A program made the translations under genes and the position numbers. Of a stretch of DNA of 64,000 bases, positions 23,001 to 34,950 are shown one piece after another; position 1 is the first letter of the stretch, and each line of letters begins with the position of its first letter. Source of the stretch: Oscarella lobularis (Eukaryota > Porifera > Homoscleromorpha > Homosclerophorida > Oscarellidae); contig NC_089175.1 of NCBI RefSeq assembly GCF_947507565.1, forward strand, positions 62,001 through 126,000. Reading direction: 5' to 3'. The notes under the pieces are model-generated. The model was not told the DNA's origin. It saw nothing but the letters and a program-made list of their open reading frames with translations, and ran no database searches.

Positions 23001-25509
23001 ATTGTGCTGTATCTACTCAAAGGATTTCTTTCAGTCTCTTTAAGTCGGTCAAAAAATCTATAGAGATTTAGTGCGGATACTAATGATTGTAATTTGCAGT
23101 AATTGAAACAGAGGAAGGCGTTCGTCTAAACTCGAGTTCTCCGACACATCGAATTGGCGTCTATCACAGAATCGACGGTGGAATTCTCGGGACGAAACTT
23201 CACTTGTTTCGAAGTCCGTACAATCACGAAACATTAGAAATTTTCGGTCCTCTTAGACAATGGCTTGAAATTTGGGTATTAAAAAATGAAATTGAAGATT
23301 TCATAATTAATCTAATTTTTAGGTTGAAAATCCGACCCACGAAACGGTACGCGTCCCAATCCAACTCACCTACGAGTATCCAGACAATTGCTTCGAAATC
23401 GACGCTTGTCTTGTTGACGGCGCGTGGACAAACTGGCAGCTCGTGACGCCATCATGTTCCCGGACGTGCGGCGGAGGAACGAGAGCTTGGAAACGAACGT
23501 GCACGAATCCAAGGTTCAAAATCATTAATTCCCTAACTTATTCGATGTTCCATCTCAGACCCGGACGTCACGGACGATCGTGCGAGGGTCCTGAAACGAA
23601 AGTTGCGATTTGCAATGAAGAAGTGCGCGCGTTACCGTCGAGAAAGCGATTTTTTTCTTGACTTTTTGCATGTAGCCGTGTCCTTGTGATGCAGTCGACT
23701 TCTTTAACAGTCAATGCGTCAAGAACTTCGACGATGAACCCTACACTGCTATTGGACATCGAGATGGTTGCTTCTCAATTCCTAGCCTATAAAAATATCA
23801 AAATGCGTCCCTTTTTTAGGTTTGGCTAAATGTTTCGTTCTCTGCACTCTACCGGGAACGAAGAAGGTGGCGTTCATCGATGCAGAAAATGGAACGCCAT
23901 GCAACTTCTCTTCCAACGAAAAGTGGAGATGCCATGCGGACAAATGCCTCGTGAGTCTTTCTATTATATGTACAAAAATACGAGAGCACGTGTTCACGTC
24001 GCAGAATGTCGACCGAGAATTCAATGGCAATAATGCCCCGTTACGTGTAAACATCAGTGGCCAATACAACATCGGAAACGTTCTGCCAGGTGAGTAAATG
24101 ACAGAAGCGCTTATTACTGTGTTCCATCGTGTGGCAGCTTCATACGACGTTGTCACTCTACCTGCTGGTACGCAACGCTTTATCATGAACATGACAGTAC
24201 CTTTCGGTGGCTCGCACATCGGTAACGCCCGTTTTTTATAACGAAAACTCAATTGAAATGATGCTATGCACCCGCAGAGTTGCGCTGTGCCGAGTCTGGT
24301 CATCTTCTCTACACCACTCAGTCTGATCGCAATTTTATAATGAGAGTAGACTACGCATTTGATGCCGAAATCACTCTTTTCCGAACACAGCGGAGTATGT
24401 CTCTTAGTATTGCCGGACACATACCCTTTGCAATCACCGTTCAGGAAAGTTATCGCGCGCAATTGACGTTTTTATTTAATTAACTGATTGGCATACGCTT
24501 ATAGATTTGTCTTACGGTTATTAGGCCTTCGGCGAGATACAGTCCAAACGCTGCATATTCGTTTTTTGCGGAATGCTCTGCATGGGAAAAAGTACGTGGT
24601 GTAAAGTACGCTTGGAGTTGGGAAAGGGTCTATAGTTGCTGCGGACCGAACGGTACTGAATTCATACTTTTATAGATAAAATAACGTTTCGTGTAGGTAA
24701 AAATCTCTACGCTCCTCGCTGTTATGAAAAGAGTAGCGGAAAAGCGGTTTGCGATGAGGCGTGTTCGAAATCCGGTCCTCGTCCGGCTCCGCGCTACGAA
24801 GGACTGTGTCTACGTCCCACGTGTACAACGACAACTTCCGGCTCCTTCACTATATGTCCGTCTTTAACGTCAACGATAACTTTATCTCCTTGTCCCTCGA
24901 CATCCGCGATGACTTCTTCCATCCTCAACAGTGCCACTCTTTCTCCAACTTCATCCCCCCTTCTTTTTCCATCAACATCATCTGCTGTACCCACGATGAC
25001 TTCTTCCGGGTCAACGACAACTTCATCTCCTCTTCCCTCAACATCCGCGATGACTTCTTCCATCCTCGACAGTGCGACTCTTTCTCCGACTTCCTCTCCC
25101 CTTCTTTTTCCATCAACATCATCTGCTGCACCCACGATGACTTACTTCACTAAATATCCTTCTCTAACGTCAACGACAGCTTTATCGTCTCTTTCTCCGT
25201 CGACGTCCGCTGCATCCACGATGACTTCTTCCACGACTCCTTCGCCAACGCCAACGACGCCCATGTGCCCCAGGTATGTACGTATTGTCACTGAGCGTCT
25301 AATTAACATATGTTTCCTATAGATTTCGCTGGTCTTTTCGCGCCAATCGCTGCAGGGCCGCCTGCGGAGAGTCTGGCTACCGAAGATACTCCGCTATTTG
25401 CACGGACGAATGCACAGGACAGAAGAGAGGCAAGGCAAAGTGCGACCCCGCTTTGCGACCCGAAGGTTACCGCGAAGAATGTTCTGCTGATCCTTGCAGT
25501 CGACGTTAG
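20073..25509 (+). CDS. ADAMTS-like secreted metalloprotease
   Basis: A gene of about 20 exons ending at the TAG at 25507-25509. The prodomain has CHFRGSVS...SAAISVCDG and FIEPL, followed by a basic processing region (HRRRRK...RYRRHHSRQ). The catalytic domain starts near YTIETAVFVD and has the zinc site HEAGHGFGMLHD, split by an intron after HEAGHG, and a disintegrin-like Cys pattern. Then come a thrombospondin type-1 repeat (WSNYTQFGPCSRSSGTGVRVRERRC), a Cys-rich/spacer part (CGICGERSDSASC) and another TSP1 repeat (WTNWQLVTPSCSRTCGGG). Further beta-rich modules, a Ser/Thr mucin-like linker (24840-25265) and a final Cys-rich TSP1-like module end the protein. The expected role is an extracellular-matrix protease. 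The ATG at 20073 begins a perfect signal-peptide frame (MERAPVLVFIVIVTSTT) that is out of frame with the prodomain, so the true 5' end is unresolved. Confidence 0.85.
22060..22312. mobile_element. Foldback element filling an ADAMTS intron
   Basis: The ends are inverted repeats of about 19 nt: TACGTATCATAAGCCCATG at 22060 and CATGGGCTTATAATACGTA at 22294-22312. Further internal TATAAGCCCACC / GGTGGGCTTATA arms lie near 22085 and 22215. It has no coding capacity. The host intron runs from the donor GTATGC at about 22047 to an acceptor whose AG directly follows the right terminus, so the element is nearly the whole intron. Confidence 0.75.
24840..25265 (+). repeat. Ser/Thr-rich mucin-like tandem repeat in ADAMTS-like gene
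   Basis: Coding minisatellite with a unit of about 141 nt. SAMTSSILNSATLSPTSSPL and its near copy with ILDSATL begin near 24898 and 25039, followed by shorter degenerate copies. Such linkers are typically heavily O-glycosylated spacers in secreted proteins. Confidence 0.8.
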
Positions 25510-25670
25510 AGAAACAAATCCGTTTCGAACACAAATCATTAAAAGTTGAGCTAAAAATCATAATGGCTTCGATAGAGAGTCGGCGGCCGAAAATCCGACG
25601 ATCTGACGTCATAACTCATACTCAACTGTGCTTGTAAAGGTACGTCTGCATTAGCTACTAGATAATCAGC

Positions 25671-27719
25671 TCAAGAAAAGTCATATGCGAGAAGAATAAG
25701 AGTTATCCCTGCCCACATTGCCACAGCGACAAAACGGCCACTATTGGCTGCAGCGGCATTGCTTGTAGCAGTGCTGTTTACGCGCTCTTTAGTGGCGAGA
25801 TAGTAAGGCTACGATAGGGGAAAAATTAATTAATTAATTAATCATTGGTTTGGTATACTGAGCACCAATTTTGGACACTTGACTGTCAAATCCCAACTTC
25901 CGTCTTTGCTTTTGTTTCCTATCGGTTCAAACTGTAGAATTATTACACGCAAGAAATTGTTGAAATTTTAGTTCTAACGCCTTTTGGAGATTTTACCATG
26001 TTATTCCAAAGCGATGTAGCTAGAAGGGCTTGCCCGCGCACTCCGAAATGAAAGCAGTCGGCTGCGAAGTAGTCGCTCAATCTTTCCTACATTCACTATA
26101 GTGAGAATAAAACGGTGCTCTCCTTTACATTAGCCGGAAAATTTTGTAAAAAGTTTTCGAAAAACGGCTGCAGAACAACAACGAAGTCGTCCCTATCGTT
26201 GTAGTCTCTGCTGGCTGCTAAAATGCGTAACTTATCCTTAATTAATTTTCAAATTGAACGTTGTCACATGCACATAATAGAGACTTGCTACTACCTGAAA
26301 TTCTTCTGCTAGATTATGTATTGCTTCTTCGCTCGTTGCGCCAGCTGACTTGTAGCAGGAACACAGAGTCCTAACAGTAAATTAAACCGCCCGTCGTATT
26401 TCATTTTAGTAGCATACTCTCGGAAAATAGTGAGATCGCAAACAACGGTGCCGGTTAGTCTACGCGCTATCTTAGTCACGTCAACTGTTATAACGAGATT
26501 AACGAACGTCCTCGGAAGCTAGATAGAATAGTACAGTGCACGTATTGCAAGTAAGTGGCCTAGTGGTTTTTACGTTAGCTTTCAAGTAGTCTAGAGATTC
26601 TTTTATCGCGTCATGGTACTCTTGAGCTGTAGTGCCTCCCTTGCTCTTGTCTGTATAGCAGTATTTGCAGAGGTCATTTCCTCCAATCCACAAAGTAATG
26701 ATTTTCCAATCTGTCTTAACGTTGATCATCTGTCGCAAAGCTTAGAATGTGATTAATTAATTAATTCACGTAGTAGAGAAACCGTATCAGATCGCATTTC
26801 TTGAACAATATGTTTGGCTTGGTTTAGTAGATCTCTATCAAAAATTGTCTGCATGTAATTATCGAGGGAAGGGAACAAAGGAAACTCAACCTGGCCTGGG
26901 ATCCACTGATAGCACCGTTGAATCCATCGTTAGGGCAGTTCGCTTTCCCGGCTTCAAATAGAGGACAAGACCCTCTTGACATCCCTCTCAAATCCTCATT
27001 ATAAAACCGCAAAATATCTATGCATCAAATTAAAGTTTTCCTAACACCATTCCCCGCTAAAGACTAATATATTACTTCCGAGCGTTCCAGCAACGGACGC
27101 GTCGCCATAGTCTCCTCCAATGCTACACACGAGAAATGAGAACGCATTATAATACTATATTTGGTCATACCTCCACGATAGTCCAACGTCGTCGCGAATT
27201 TGCGTCAGATTAAAAGGATTTGTAGCCCTAATCACAGCCCCTGCCTTTAATTTCCCCACGTCATAGATACAGTAGATAGAAGTGGAACTATTTTACAGTA
27301 CCGTTACAGAGTTGCCCATAGCTCCAATCACTTTAATATCTGAGGGTCGAAGTTTTCTGACTATAAAGGAATCAGGGTTCTTACACTGGTTGAGAACGTT
27401 TGATTTTTTTTAAAATACACCTGAAGTAGGAATAGTTGACGAAGGAGACAAAGAGGGACACTGGAAATTGACTCCGACAGGCTAAATTATATTTTAAGAA
27501 ACGAGAGGGAGCTATAACACCTTTTGACTACTAACAGAAGGCATCGACCCTCCTTTGACAATAAACACTAAAAGAAAGATTTTTTGAAATTCAAAAGACA
27601 GCACGAGCCTTGCTCTTACACGAAACAACCCAAACTGCAATTGAAAAAAAGTATAGACAAACGTAGACAAATAATATGATATTCATACCTCGTAAAAGAG
27701 TAAAAAATACAGGCAGCAT
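25671..27719 (-). CDS. Phospholipase B1-like GDSL/SGNH lipase, membrane anchored
   Basis: A gene of about 12 small exons on the minus strand, from the ATG at 27719 to the TGA at 25671-25673. The N-terminus is a signal peptide (MLPVFFTLLRVWVVS). Family blocks follow in order: FQCPSLSPS, KLRPSDIKVIGAMGNSVT (GDSL block), GLSWRSIGGDYG, NGAISGSQAR, WKIITLWIGGNDLCKYC, LPRTFVNLV, LCSCYK and DYFAADCFHFGVRGQALLATSLWNNM (Asp/His block). The C-terminus has a hydrophobic segment (FVAVAMWAGITLILLAYDF), as in PLB1 anchors. The expected role is release of fatty acids from phospholipids outside the cell. It has one lipase unit, unlike the four tandem units of vertebrate PLB1. The GDSL Asp is replaced by Asn (GNS). 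Its start codon lies 48 bp from the start of OFD1. Confidence 0.85.
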
Positions 27720-27767
27720 TTCTGCGTTTCCACGGTGACAGAGGCTCGATATCCCGGCTCAACGAAA
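27720..27767. promoter_or_regulatory. Minimal bidirectional promoter, phospholipase / OFD1
   Basis: Only 48 bp separate the two divergent start codons. Either the two 5' UTRs are tiny, or the transcripts overlap and start inside each other's first exons. No TATA box is visible. Confidence 0.5.
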
Positions 27768-29366
27768 ATGGCGGACATCACTCCAGGGCTGAGCGCCGAC
27801 GAACTGCGCTCTTCTCTCTACAATACATTCCGAGGAAAGGGTCTTCTCAACTCTCTTAAGGTGATTCGTCTCGTATCGACTCGCCGCTGCGTCTCAAACA
27901 CGTCATTCAGTCTCAACTTCGCTCGCAAATCGTCTCCGAACTGCGTAGAACGCCTCATTCCGATCCGCCGGCTCCGCCAACTCAACTCCCAGCCAATCCG
28001 CTAGCGCGAAGAATCGCAACGAGTCTCGTCGCCGAGCATTTGAAGACATATTCACACGAATACAGTCTCGCCGTCTTTCTACCGGAAAGCGGGACAAAAA
28101 TCGACGAGGTTTCCTTGGAGAACATTCGAATAACAACGAAACGTTCACGCTCACTATTTCCAGCTTTTGACACCTGACGAACTATTGCACATTTTGAAAA
28201 CAGACAAAGTTTCCGTAAGGAAATTTACGTCACGGATACACTAACGTTTTTTGTAGGCGAACGACAGAGCGGAAGGAGAGAGTAAGTATAGAATAGTACC
28301 CCAGGGGGCTCATATCATGTACATGTACAACATCAAATACTAATTAATTAAACGTTAACTTCTAAAACATCAAAAGGGCTGACAATGTCCCTTAGGCAAT
28401 TCAAGGTATATAGACGTATGGTTTTTCACTTCAAAGTGACTACATGTATGAACTATAGCCAGATCCCTAGGCTACTAATAATATAAAGCTTGCTATGATA
28501 AATAAATAATAATAATATCATTATGTGTATGTATATAAAATTCGCCCTAAGACCTCTATATTTTATTATTTCTATAGAGGCATCTCATGCGTCAACTCCT
28601 CCTTTTAAGCATTCGTTATCTATGTCTCGATAATTCTTTAGTAGAACCTTGGACTCTATTTTTTCACTCTATTAGTATTAGCTCTGACTATCATTCTCAG
28701 GTCTCATTTGGGCTCTCGTTCTATCTCTTATGAAACCATCGGATTTCCCAACGAAATCCCACGCATCTCAACAAACCGAATCGCGGAATCAAGGAAGCGA
28801 AAGTCTAGGTGGGGTGAATCAAACGTCGTCTTGAGCCAATTCTCACTCGAATTTTTGCAGCTGCGCGAATGAAGCAAGTGGACGAAGACTATTCCCGTCT
28901 TCAAGCCAGTCAGACGGAAACGTATCAGGTTCGAATTGAGGAGAGAATGCAGGCGTATCAGCGACAGTGCGACGCGAGAGCGCGTGAGGAAATCAAAGAA
29001 CACGTGAAGAATTTCAAGGAAACCGAACTGGCGCGAATGCGATTCGACGAACGAGAAGAATTTCAAAAGGAAATAAATAGAATTAGAAACGAAGTAGGCA
29101 AAACCAATAATTAATAATTAAAAAATTAATTAAATTCTTTGCAGCTGGAGACGTCTTACGCAGAAAAAACGGAACGTCTTTTCAAACGCGAAGAGGAAAT
29201 GGAAAATTCCTTACGACAAAAGAGACATGTAATTAAATAATTCAAATTATGATAATCAAACTTTTTGTTTTAGGAGCAAGAAGCCGAGCTGCACAGTCAA
29301 AGACAGGCACTTCTCGCCGAATTAGACGCTTTGAGAATGAGAGAGACGACTGCAAAAAAGTGTCAC

Positions 29367-29397
<31 letters not shown>

Positions 29398-32300
29398 CCC
29401 TGGCTGAGGGTGTGTGATATAATGAGCTACTTTTTTAGAGCTGCTCAAGTTGAAGAAGAGAGGATTCGATATGCAACCGATCAATTGCGATTCAAAGAAA
29501 TTTCTCTCGACGAATTGAAATCGCGAATGCAAATCGAATTTCATGACACACTCGAACGGTACACGAATCCCACCTCAATTATTTATTTATTGATTTATCT
29601 ATATAAGATTCAAGCTGAGTTACATGGAAGAGCAGCGCAAGAAACTCGGAAATTTGGAGCTAAAAGAAGCGCAACTCGAAGGTAAGTTGGGGCAAAATAT
29701 ATTAATTAATTAATTAATTAAACGGTGGCGGCACCAATTCCCCCTTCAAAAATATCTTTATTTATCACGTGAGAGTTTAAATAGTTTTCTTGGCTACAAA
29801 ACGAAATGTTGGTCGAACGGACCCAGTTAGAATTTGAGCGAGTGCAAACAGAATTAGGGTCGCAACCGTTACGAGCATCATGATGACGTAGTGACTGATA
29901 CTGAGCCCAATTTCGAGCCAACTACCGTGATCAGTAACCATGAAAAAGAACTGTAGTGCCATAAGGTCAGATAGAAGCAAAACGACGAGAAAGAGTTGAC
30001 GTAGAGGAAAGCGCGCTACGACGTGCACGGCGCTAAAAGCGCAGCTCACCAAGAAAAAGGGAACGGCAACTTTCCACAGAAGCAAACAGCTCATAATCGC
30101 CGGATTGATGATCGTAATAAAACATCGTACCGAACTTGGATCGAACGTATTGACACTCGCAAAATTTCCGGTACCAAAAAAGGCGGAAAATGTGAAAAAT
30201 ACGAACAGAACGGCCGTTCGAACGTCGGATAAGCGCAATGATCGTTCTTCCGCATCGGCAATATTTAAACGTCGTCCAAATTCGAGCAATTCGAGTCGCG
30301 TTTCATTCGATTGACAATATTCGACGCATAGCCAGAAAAACATTAGAGAGGAAAACGCCGCGTAGAAAATCACTTCGTATTGCATCGTTAGAAGAACGTA
30401 ACAGGGCAAAAAAGCGAGCGCAATCGTTAGAAGACGTACGAGTAGACGGCGTGTTGCGAACGACGGCACGACGAGCGACGTAAAGAGAATAATCCAACTG
30501 AGAGTTTGATTGAGCGTCGGTAAACCGCGTTTGTTGGTGAGACTCGTCGACGTGTGCACGGCGACGATCGTCGCGACGACGAGCCACGCTAACTGGAACG
30601 CGAAAAGAGATAGCGTTCGTTTTCCCGCGCTAAGACGTGACACGGCGTAGATACTGAGCCCTATCGCTACACCGCTCCCTAAGACGATTAGATACACGTT
30701 GTGGTCTGCGGCGTTGGGGAGCGGTAGGGCAGCGCATAGAGCGACTGATAAACACGATGCAATCCAACCGATTTGAACGCGTCGATTCAGTTTTTGGCGT
30801 ACGTTTGCTGAAGCCAGTGGCCACGCGGCTAAAACGCAGCAGCCGAGGCTGAGCGTCTTTCGTTCAAAGAAACTAAAGACGAGTGCTTCCGTGACGGCGA
30901 TGGACGCAATGACAGTTAATCCGAATTCACGTCGTCGTAGTTGTTCGAAATTCGATTGGAAAACGCTTCGACATTTGACGACGTGATTCCAAAAGAGAAC
31001 GGGTAGAAGACAGTAGAAATAGTACGTGATAGGCGACGAGATGACGTAGAGAAGAACTGTTAGACCGAGAGCGACAGCTGCCGCGGCGCGGTCCAATAGT
31101 CGGTGGCTGCGCGCCCGTCGGCGAGGCAATCCCCCCAACAATTCAACCACAATACACAGCATCCATCCCGCGTAACCAATCACAACAGCGACGCCAACAA
31201 AAAGTCGATCATACGTTTCATAGTATCGCATACCGATCAATAATTGATTGATAAAAGTCTCGGTTAGCTCGACCGCATATTTGTACTGTTTCCCCTTGAT
31301 TGCATCCTCGATGTGACCCAGTCGTTTGATTCGTTCGCTTTTCATCAACGCCGCGTACGGCCTATAGAGCAGACTCAGCGTCTTGGCTTTCGCTCGCTTT
31401 TCTTTAACGTCGAACGCGTCCAAAATCTGCAGAGCGTTTGCCAGCGCTGCGTCTGCTACATAGGAGGGACTCGCATTGAGGTAACGAATAGGCAAAACAC
31501 CAACACTATTAACGGGAACGGGAATTCCAACGAGACTGCTCATAAGCGGAGTCGTATCCGCTTGTGAAATATCGAGTCGCGTTAAATCATTGAGACCCCA
31601 TTCGTCTGGTAATTCCGGGTTTATGTCACGTGGTGCCGCCGCCGCCGCTGCCGCCATGGGCTGAGGGCCCCGTATCCCTGCACCCCATGCAACGAGGGGA
31701 ATGAGGGTCTCCTCTGGGTCTCCGGCTCCGTGAGCGCCCCAATCAGTCATCCCGTGATCACTACTAAATATATAAGCGGTCCTATTGTCCTTATAGTAGT
31801 TCTCAATTAATTGTTCAATTTCCTTGACCCCCTTATCTACTTTTGGTATATTCGTCAGATATTCGCGTGAGAGCGGCTTATACGCGTGCCCGTTTGTATC
31901 CGTCCCAATGAGATGTAGAAAAAAGACGATCTTATCGCGATCTAACATCTCCTTCAATTTTCGATCGGCACGCGAACCGTTAAAAAACCCCTTAACGCGC
32001 TCAAAAACCCACGCGTCGAGCACGGACGCGTCCGCATGACCCATATCAATCAAATCAGGCGGTAACATCCACATGGCAACATGATCATCCAAACCGCCAC
32101 GCGGTACAAATATAGTTAATACATCCGGGGCACCCCAGCACCAGGCGTGCCGCGATTGGTTGAATAGGGAGTCGAATTCGACGGGGTTTTCCTTCCAGCC
32201 TTTCGTCACGGCGCTGACGTCTTCGTAGAAACCCGATATAAGGGCTATGTGTCCCGGACGCGTTTCCGTGGGCACGCGCGTGTGACTTACGCCCCAACTG

Positions 32301-34950
32301 CCCCGTTCGCGTACGATTCGATGCAGATAGGGCGCGCGCGGCTCGCCAGTCGTCGGATCGCGCTCGAAGAAGCGATCGTAGCGCAGACCGTCGGCCGAAA
32401 AGAGGACGAGACGCCGTGCCGGCGCTGCGAGCTTTGGCGCGTGCGGCGTCATGCCGTGGACGAGCGGCGATCGAAAATACATGTCGAATATTGAGACCAT
32501 GTAGACGAGATGCACGACTAGGGCGAGCAGAATGAGAAAATAGCCGTTCTCCTTTGCCATCGTCACGCGATCGTGTCCCGGATCCACGTGCGACTCACTC
32601 TCTTTTTTTAGAGCAACGTGCTCGCGTGCTGAGCAAAGAGAGTCGGTTTGATAGAGTGCTCGACGACTTGGCCAAAGAGAAAGCATCTGGAGCTGAGTTG
32701 CAAGTAGAATATGTTTTAATTTAGAAAGACTATTTTTCCTTTACTTCTGGGTTTTATGTAGCAAACTGTTAAAACCTTGGAACGTCAGCTCGAATCCGCT
32801 CAAACCGATAGGCAGAAAATTTCAATGAAATTGCATGACGTGGGTGATGATTAATTTTTCTGATTTGTAAAAATGCTTATTATCAGCTTCGCGATTATGA
32901 TACTATTCAACGGGAAACGTTGCAACTGAAGAAGGAAAACGATTCCTATAAACTGTCAGTTTTTTCTCACATTTTTCATAGCTTTAATTCTTGCTTTATA
33001 GACAAATCAGAGATCTGCAAAGAGATTTAGAAAGAAACGAAACGAGTTAGTCAGTCAAAGAAAACAAAATAAATTAATTAATCAATACGGCAGCTCACAA
33101 AGATCTAATAAAGGAGTTGTCAAGGGAATTGTCTAAGCCTTCAGATAATGAAGTAATGCACATATCTCTAATATAGTTCTTTGTAATAAATCTGTGGGTT
33201 ATAGGTTCGGCTGCGGGCTGAAATCAAACAGTTGCGAGAAAACGCCAGAAAACGGCAATTGGCAGCGAATTCAGAAATTCAAAAAGCTGCAGCTCGTTTC
33301 CAGGAAGAGGTATGCGCTCAAGGAAACGATACGAAATTCTCAATCTTTGATTTTAGAGAGGAAAAACTCGAGAATTAATGCACGAAGTGGATCAACGTAC
33401 ACTTCGAGAAAGAGAGCTGAGACGAGAGGTAACCAATCTCCAGCTTCTCGTTGACCAAGCACAGACAGGTGAGAAAACTAATTAACATTATTTTCTAAGC
33501 TAAGCTTGTCCCTCACAAAACAGCCTACTCAGCTGAAATGCATCGATCATCAAGAAAACTCAAATCCACAATGACGTAATAAGTGTATTTATTTCTTAAT
33601 CCTATTGCTATATCATCCTCCCCCAGCCTTGTTGCTCCTGATGAGAATCAAGTTTCTGTGATTAGAAGAAAAGCTCCACCTAGTGACGAAGACGTGCGTC
33701 GTCTAGGCAACGATTTGACGACAACACTTCAATCCGAATTAGACATTCCGCCTGTTGAGTCGGCCACTTTTCTCAAGCAAACCAAACAAACGTTCGAACG
33801 CCTCGAAAAAGAAGCCATGGTAAGAAAAGCTTCTTATTTCTCATCTCTGACTATATATAAAGGAACTGGAAAAATCGTACGAGAAATTTCAGCGAAGATT
33901 AGCTGAAGATTCTCGCGTTTACGCGACCACGCCCCGCAGTCCATACCGTTGGGAAAACCCGGAAGTTGAGGAGAACTGGAGTCGGCGTCGACGGCCGCCC
34001 GAGGCGCGGAAAAGACAAAGTAGGCGAGTGGTCACAAGTCCAAGACGCACTCAACAACTGAAATCTTTTGAACTGGCGCTATCAAATGAATTAAAAATCG
34101 AACATTTGACTGATAACGATTCTCTGAGTCTTGAGGAAGAAGTGAAGGTCAGTAGTAGAGCTGCTGATACATCTGTAGCGGAGGAATCAGCTGATAGTTT
34201 CAAGCTTCCTAGTCACGATGAGAATGAGAATGAGAAACCGGCGGTTTTGCTGACGTCAGAAAATTCCGCTGTTGAGTTGTCTGACGACGAAAAAGAAGTC
34301 TTGTCTCCAAAGGACCAAAATGTCGACCAGAACGTCACCGAACCCGAAGTGGTGAAGACTCCAGTGACTCTTCCCGACGATGGAGACGACGATTGGGAAT
34401 CTAGGCGTCGACAGCGCGAAGAAGAAAGACGAAAGAGGGAAGAAGAGGCGCGGAAAAGGGAACAAGAGGAATTGGCAGCGTTGCAAGAGGAAGAGGCGAG
34501 GCGAAGCGCAGAGCGAGAAACAGTTCAGGAGAAAGAGAATATTGACGATGAGAAAAGAGTTGACGAAGCTACAGCTGAAAAAGATGACGATGCCAAAATT
34601 GATCCTACTATGCTTCAGTACATGAAATTGATTAGCCAGAAGAAGGAAGAAGACAAGGGCAGCAAGGTCGTACTAACGAATAAATAAAAAAACGTGTATT
34701 TTATTTCCAATTTCTGTTTTGCAGGAATTGGACATCAGAACGGAGAAGGAATTCGTAAGTAGACTTTTTTAACGATTACTTTTATTGAACAAAGTTCTAG
34801 GATTGGAGCATCAAAGACTCCGAATCGGCTAAGGACGTCGTAAGGTAATAATAATAATAGTGTCCTTATTAAAAACTTAATTTTTAGTCATTATTTTTTA
34901 GTGGCGGCGGCGGAGACGATGGTGCATCTGACGAAGAATTCGACTGGTGA
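27768..34950 (+). CDS. OFD1: OFD1 centriole/cilium coiled-coil protein
   Basis: Multi-exon gene from the ATG at 27768 (MADITPGLSADELRSSLYNT) to the TGA at 34948-34950. Exon 1 ends at 27860 and joins to SQLRSQIVSELRR. The LisH motif follows (SLVAEHLKTYSHEYSLAVFLPES). These blocks match the start of OFD1 in order and spacing. Long coiled coil fills the middle (MKQVDEDYSRLQASQTETYQ, RFKEISLDELKSRM and more). The C-terminus is acidic and charged, with an RRQREEERRKREEEARKREQ helix, ending EEFDW. OFD1 caps distal centrioles and is needed for ciliogenesis. The intron 29682-32611 is 2.9 kb, far longer than its neighbours, and contains PIGN on the other strand. Small exons in 28280-28860 may be missing from my reading. 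Confidence 0.85.
29369..29398 (+). repeat. (ACAT)n microsatellite in OFD1 intron
   Basis: Seven or more perfect ACAT/CATA units lie between coiled-coil exons of OFD1. Confidence 0.9.
29777..32560 (-). CDS. PIGN: GPI ethanolamine phosphate transferase 1, intronless
   Basis: A single open frame of about 927 residues lies on the minus strand, entirely within one OFD1 intron. The start was set at MAKENGYFLILLALVVHLVYM (ATG at 32558-32560), which begins with the expected first membrane helix. The open frame extends 42 codons further upstream into the OFD1 exon. The lumenal alkaline-phosphatase-like domain has FSADGLRYDR, the ETRPGHIALISGFYEDVSAV block and the metal motif SSDHGMTDWGAHGAG. The C-terminal half has about a dozen hydrophobic helices. 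The length is close to that of vertebrate PIGN. It adds ethanolamine phosphate to the first mannose of GPI in the ER. No intron is seen in a genome where most genes are cut every 100-200 bp, which suggests origin by retroposition. The frame is fully open and family residues are kept, so it is probably functional. Confidence 0.93.
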   Translation of the reverse strand: MAKENGYFLILLALVVHLVYMVSIFDMYFRSPLVHGMTPHAPKLAAPARRLVLFSADGLRYDRFFERDPTTGEPRAPYLHRIVRERGSWGVSHTRVPTETRPGHIALISGFYEDVSAVTKGWKENPVEFDSLFNQSRHAWCWGAPDVLTIFVPRGGLDDHVAMWMLPPDLIDMGHADASVLDAWVFERVKGFFNGSRADRKLKEMLDRDKIVFFLHLIGTDTNGHAYKPLSREYLTNIPKVDKGVKEIEQLIENYYKDNRTAYIFSSDHGMTDWGAHGAGDPEETLIPLVAWGAGIRGPQPMAAAAAAAPRDINPELPDEWGLNDLTRLDISQADTTPLMSSLVGIPVPVNSVGVLPIRYLNASPSYVADAALANALQILDAFDVKEKRAKAKTLSLLYRPYAALMKSERIKRLGHIEDAIKGKQYKYAVELTETFINQLLIGMRYYETYDRLFVGVAVVIGYAGWMLCIVVELLGGLPRRRARSHRLLDRAAAAVALGLTVLLYVISSPITYYFYCLLPVLFWNHVVKCRSVFQSNFEQLRRREFGLTVIASIAVTEALVFSFFERKTLSLGCCVLAAWPLASANVRQKLNRRVQIGWIASCLSVALCAALPLPNAADHNVYLIVLGSGVAIGLSIYAVSRLSAGKRTLSLFAFQLAWLVVATIVAVHTSTSLTNKRGLPTLNQTLSWIILFTSLVVPSFATRRLLVRLLTIALAFLPCYVLLTMQYEVIFYAAFSSLMFFWLCVEYCQSNETRLELLEFGRRLNIADAEERSLRLSDVRTAVLFVFFTFSAFFGTGNFASVNTFDPSSVRCFITIINPAIMSCLLLWKVAVPFFLVSCAFSAVHVVARFPLRQLFLVVLLLSDLMALQFFFMVTDHGSWLEIGLSISHYVIMMLVTVATLILFALAQILTGSVRPTFRFVAKKTI

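Noticed and set aside
26330-26460. Apparent frameshift or 17-nt intron in the phospholipase gene between KMKYDG and LCSCYK
   Set aside because: A normal 47-nt intron (donor CGAGA|GTATGC, an internal CTACTAA word, acceptor TTAG) joins FRE to TLCSCYK in frame, so no frameshift or ultra-short intron is needed.
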